A stretch of 64,000 nt of DNA from assembly GCA_011316305.1 (NCBI GenBank), contig SAUG01000075.1, positions 248,001 to 312,000 of the forward strand. Direction: 5' to 3'. Below are positions 60,795-64,000 of this stretch, in pieces. The stretch comes from Rusavskia elegans (taxonomy: Eukaryota; Ascomycota; Lecanoromycetes; Teloschistales; Teloschistaceae). Positions within the stretch are counted from its first letter, which is position 1; each line of letters starts with the position of its first letter. The notes below the pieces were generated by a model. The model did not search any database, was not told the origin of the DNA, and saw only the letters and a program-made list of their open reading frames with translations. The translations under genes were made by a program, and so were the position numbers.

Positions 60795-61000
60795 TAATTC
60801 CGTAGATCCGCCTTGAACCTCCCCAGATTACCTTAACGATTGAACTCATCCGCTACAATGATAGATTGTTGCCTTTTGACTTCGACCTTGACGGCAACCC
60901 CCCCCCTCCCCTGTAATTAACGCCTATGGCATATTAGCAAAGAGCGAATGAGCTATTGTATTGCACCCATAGATGATCTGGCAACACAGTGCGCATTAAC

Positions 61001-64000
61001 ATGGAGCTGGCACTGCGTGGTCTTAAGGATCATTCGGACCAGCAGATTCACGATGCAATCGTGCAGGAAGAATGGAGACACGCCCTGCAGATGATCGAGA
61101 AGAGGGAGAAAAAGCTGAAGAAAGGTCAAATCAACGATTGGCTCACGGTGTGTACAACCTTATGGCAATCTACCTTCCCGGAATTGACATGAGGACATCC
61201 AAAGGCTTGCAAAGCCTCCGTACTTCTGATGCTGCCCGAGCCTGTAAAGCGGCGCCAAGGACGTGTATTCCTGGATTCGCTCTATTCGAAAAACCCACCA
61301 GTCGTCGACTTCAATGCTGCGGAAACCCTCCAGGCTTTCGCCGAATTGCGCCATGAGTCGGACCCTCGCATGGATACCTTGTGGATGCAGGCAGCCAATG
61401 CGCAGCCCACCGATGAGCAGCTGCACAGACATTGGTTTCTATCCCGTTTCAGGATGCGCGACTGGCAAGGCGCACGAAAGGTAAGCAGGAGATCCAATTC
61501 AATGTATCCATCGGCTCAAAGGGTTCCTAATACCCCCTTCAGGCAGGCATGACTTACACCAAGCATTTCCCAAATAAACGTGACCCGTTCTTTTGGACCA
61601 TTTTCGCCAATTTCATGGCTTCGAGGACTTTGCCGGACGAAAACAGCGAAAAGCAATTGTGCGGTACCATGGCCTACAGGATGTGTGCAAAAACCGCCGA
61701 AGCTGTAGTGCTTGACCAGGATCAGGTAGGAAAGATATCTCATTCGGACTTTGCAAGAACCATAACACTGAAACGAAGAAGGAACTAAGAAATGGCAGAG
61801 TAATTCGCACCCTGGATGACATTGTCTTCCTCTTGGATGTATACGAGTCTCAAAAGAAATATGAAGAAGCCCTTGAACTTCTTGAGAGTGATCGTACAGG
61901 CATCGGATCTAAGATTGGAAGACGCTCGTGGAAGCTAGTAACCTCGAAGATCCGCCTACTAGGATCGGTGCACCGGTGGCTGGACCAGTTTAAGTTCTGC
62001 TTCGAGCTTTTGGAGGACGCCAGTCCAGTCAATGATAAGCCTCAGGTGCACGGTTTCGGAAAGCTTGGTAATGATGGCTATGTGTGGACAGCCCTGGTGA
62101 ACGCTGCTCTTTCGCTGAAGGTTTCTAGCTGGATGATCGACCGTGCGGCTACGTGAGTACTCTGTACGGCATCGAATCGACGAGCTTTGCGAGCTGATTA
62201 CTGTAGCGATGCAGAAACATCCGAGACTGCGGTCAGAGAGGCGATCGATCGGAAGTAAGTTCCTAATGTAAGATTCCTCGGATAAGTACAACCTTCTCAA
62301 TTGCCTTAGCTTTTACAAGAATACTCGCCTTGCGTTTGCTTCGCTGCTCGATGGTTACAAAATGGACCGAAACGCAATGTGTGCCGGCATGTTTTGGGCA
62401 AGTAAGCTTGAAAGGGACGTCCGAGGAGAGAATCTGGCTACTAAAACTTTCGAATATTTCGAAACGTACGGGCATAAGACCTTTTGCTTCAATGATCTTC
62501 AGCCGTACGTAGGTGCAATGCAACCGCCGGTGATGCAGTGCTTCTTACACAAGGTGAGAGTTTGGCTGATGGGACGGGGATACGGCTTCAGTCATCTCAA
62601 CCAGGACAAGGTAGGCTTCCCCTATGTCTTAACACGAGGCTGCATTCTGATCATGCTTGAACAGCCTTTCGACCCGAATATGCTCATGGCCAAGACGAAT
62701 GCATTGAAACTCGAGTATTGTTTGATCTATTCTCGAGACAAGAAATCAGACGAAGTGATCAAAGAAACCAACATTGAGGCCTTCGTCGTTGAGTGCATAA
62801 AGTACTACGACTTCGCTCTCGAAAACTCTGAAAACAATGCTAAAAAGCCGAGAGAATTCGCTGAACGCTTTCCTGGAGACGATGCCGGTCTTCTGGCTGC
62901 AGCAGCCCTTCTGAAGTTTTGTCGTAGAGCTCAGAATGATAAAAAGCTGCGGGCCATGATACTGCTTGACGAACTCATTACGCGCTCACCAGCTATGTAT
63001 GAAGTTTTTGGCACCTTGATATTGCTCTATATTCAAATAGGGGCTGGTTCATTAGCTGCAAGAACTTATCATGGATTGTCAATCAAAAACATACAGCTTC
63101 CCAGGTTGTCATGGCTTCTGTGGACACGTTTATCAACCGTACATCCGCACAGGCTACAGTCCAAAGACTTCACGAGTCAGAACGACTGGAGGGCCAGTAG
63201 AGGAGAAGCTGATCCGGTGCAGCACCTGATGCAAGCCCTAGATTATCACATGCATCTCCGGGAGACCGACCAGCAAGAGATTCTCGAATTTCTCGAAGCA
63301 AAGCAATACGCGAGCCTGCACAGAGCATTAGCCAACAGCCTGCAGAACCGCAATGGATTTGTCAAGTACCTGCTATTCACAGAATGGGCACGAACCGAAC
63401 GAGTATCAGGGCTGCAACAAAAGCACGATTATCGAAACTTGTTCGGTGGGTTGTCCGATCAAACTCATTGAAGCTATGTGTGCTCATCATATGCTTAGAC
63501 CTACCGGCTAACACGTATGATAACCGCGACGAAAGCTCAGTCCCACACTGGGAACACCCTGACTCGATGCCATTGCTTCTTGAAGTCATGCCCGGGCAGT
63601 GGCCCACGGTAGCTGATTCCTTAGACCGTGGGAGTACTTCCGAGTAAACGACTGACGGTATCAACAGGATGAATGGTTATCGCACCAAATGAGCATTGCC
63701 CATACATTCGACCATGTCACAAACGGGGGCGGGGCTAAGCAGAAGTCAAATGTCTACCCGAATCCAACAGCGTACTCTGAGCCCGAAAAAAGTATGACGT
63801 GGGAAGAGCATGATCAATATCAAACGGCAGTAGAGTGCCAATCTTTGTTCAATCTATTCGAATCAAAAGGCGCAGAGGAAGCGGCAAGAACGGCAGCGTC
63901 GTGGTCCGTTTCAGCAAGCCTCGAATCAATCGAGAGGCGACAGCAGGCCGTGAACGACGAGCTGGCCACGATTAGGAAACGAGAGAACCGGTACTTTTGG
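61001..64000 (+). CDS. MDM20: NatB N-terminal acetyltransferase auxiliary subunit Mdm20/Naa25, 3' truncated by window
   Basis: Ribosome-associated TPR-type auxiliary subunit of NatB, which acetylates Met-Asp/Glu/Asn N-termini. Exons: 61001-61147, 61205-61480, 61543-61725, 61782-62152, 62207-62254, 62310-62610, 62665-63445, 63499-63608 and 63668 to the window end, with 850 codons so far, all in phase. The start M-E-L-A-L-R-G-L-K is the best available, but an upstream exon cannot be excluded. Characteristic segments are A-L-Q-M-I-E-K-R-E-K-K-L-K-K-G near the N-terminus, H-W-F-L-S-R-F-R-M-R-D-W and D-P-F-F-W-T-I-F-A-N-F. The 54-nt stretch 62611-62664 has GTAGG...CAG ends, is a multiple of three and lacks a stop, so it could be retained or spliced. 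The gene lies about 200 bp downstream of a MITE. Confidence 0.85.

Noticed and set aside
1..64000. Secondary-metabolite cluster, CRISPR, rRNA or viral insertion
   Set aside because: No signature genes, spaced repeats, rRNA blocks or virus-like ORFs were seen; the lone oxygenase-like gene has no biosynthetic neighbours.

Overview
The window is nuclear DNA from a filamentous ascomycete (Pezizomycotina). Housekeeping genes carry many short introns, mostly about 50-60 nt, with GTAAGT/GTATGT-like donors and CTAAC/CTAAT-like branch sites. Transposable elements have been converted to AT-rich, TpA-rich, CpA/TpG-poor sequence with stop codons at former Trp codons, which is the signature of repeat-induced point mutation (RIP). 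I cannot fix the genus. All gene models are manual, from reading splice sites and family conservation. Every exon set listed as spliced keeps frame.

Layout. (1) 73-12506: a RIP-degraded block bounded by 40-bp inverted repeats and a CCTGGC direct duplication. It holds a nested Ty3/gypsy element (LTRs 1463-1672 and 8666-8875, minus strand). (2) 12946-19590, minus: a small conserved fungal protein, then pyruvate carboxylase (6 exons, 1185 aa). Intron 3 of pyruvate carboxylase is 1756 bp and contains a complete same-strand gene for a GIY-YIG nuclease-like protein with three C2H2 zinc fingers. This is the most interesting object in the window. (3) 20847-30525, minus: clathrin heavy chain (with a 21-nt microexon), eIF2 gamma and the 60S biogenesis WD protein Mak11. 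(4) 30875-37825, plus: the NuA4 subunit Eaf1/Vid21 (HSA and SANT) and splicing factor Spp2. (5) 37920-45558: Utp13 (minus), an unrecognised 636-aa protein (plus) and the tri-snRNP protein Sad1 (minus). (6) 45684-49373: a 3.7-kb RIP-degraded Tc1/mariner-type element with 183-bp inverted repeats, 125 bp upstream of the SAD1 start codon. (7) 49649-57809: proteasome beta-4 (minus; start codon split by an intron), Rrp9 (plus), a RING protein (minus), a 128-aa orphan ORF (plus) and a 2OG-Fe(II) oxygenase-like protein (minus). (8) 57810-60285: gene-poor, with a few unsupported ORF fragments. (9) 60286-60794: a 509-bp MITE-like element with TA duplication. (10) 61001-64000, plus: the 5' part of MDM20/NAA25 (NatB auxiliary subunit), which runs off the window.

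Functionally the genes are core eukaryotic machinery: anaplerosis, vesicle coats, translation initiation, ribosome biogenesis (Mak11, Utp13, Rrp9), splicing (Spp2, Sad1), chromatin acetylation, proteasome and N-terminal acetylation. There is no secondary-metabolite cluster, effector cluster, tRNA, rRNA or CRISPR that I can support. The accessory content is the mobile elements and the intron-resident GIY-YIG gene.
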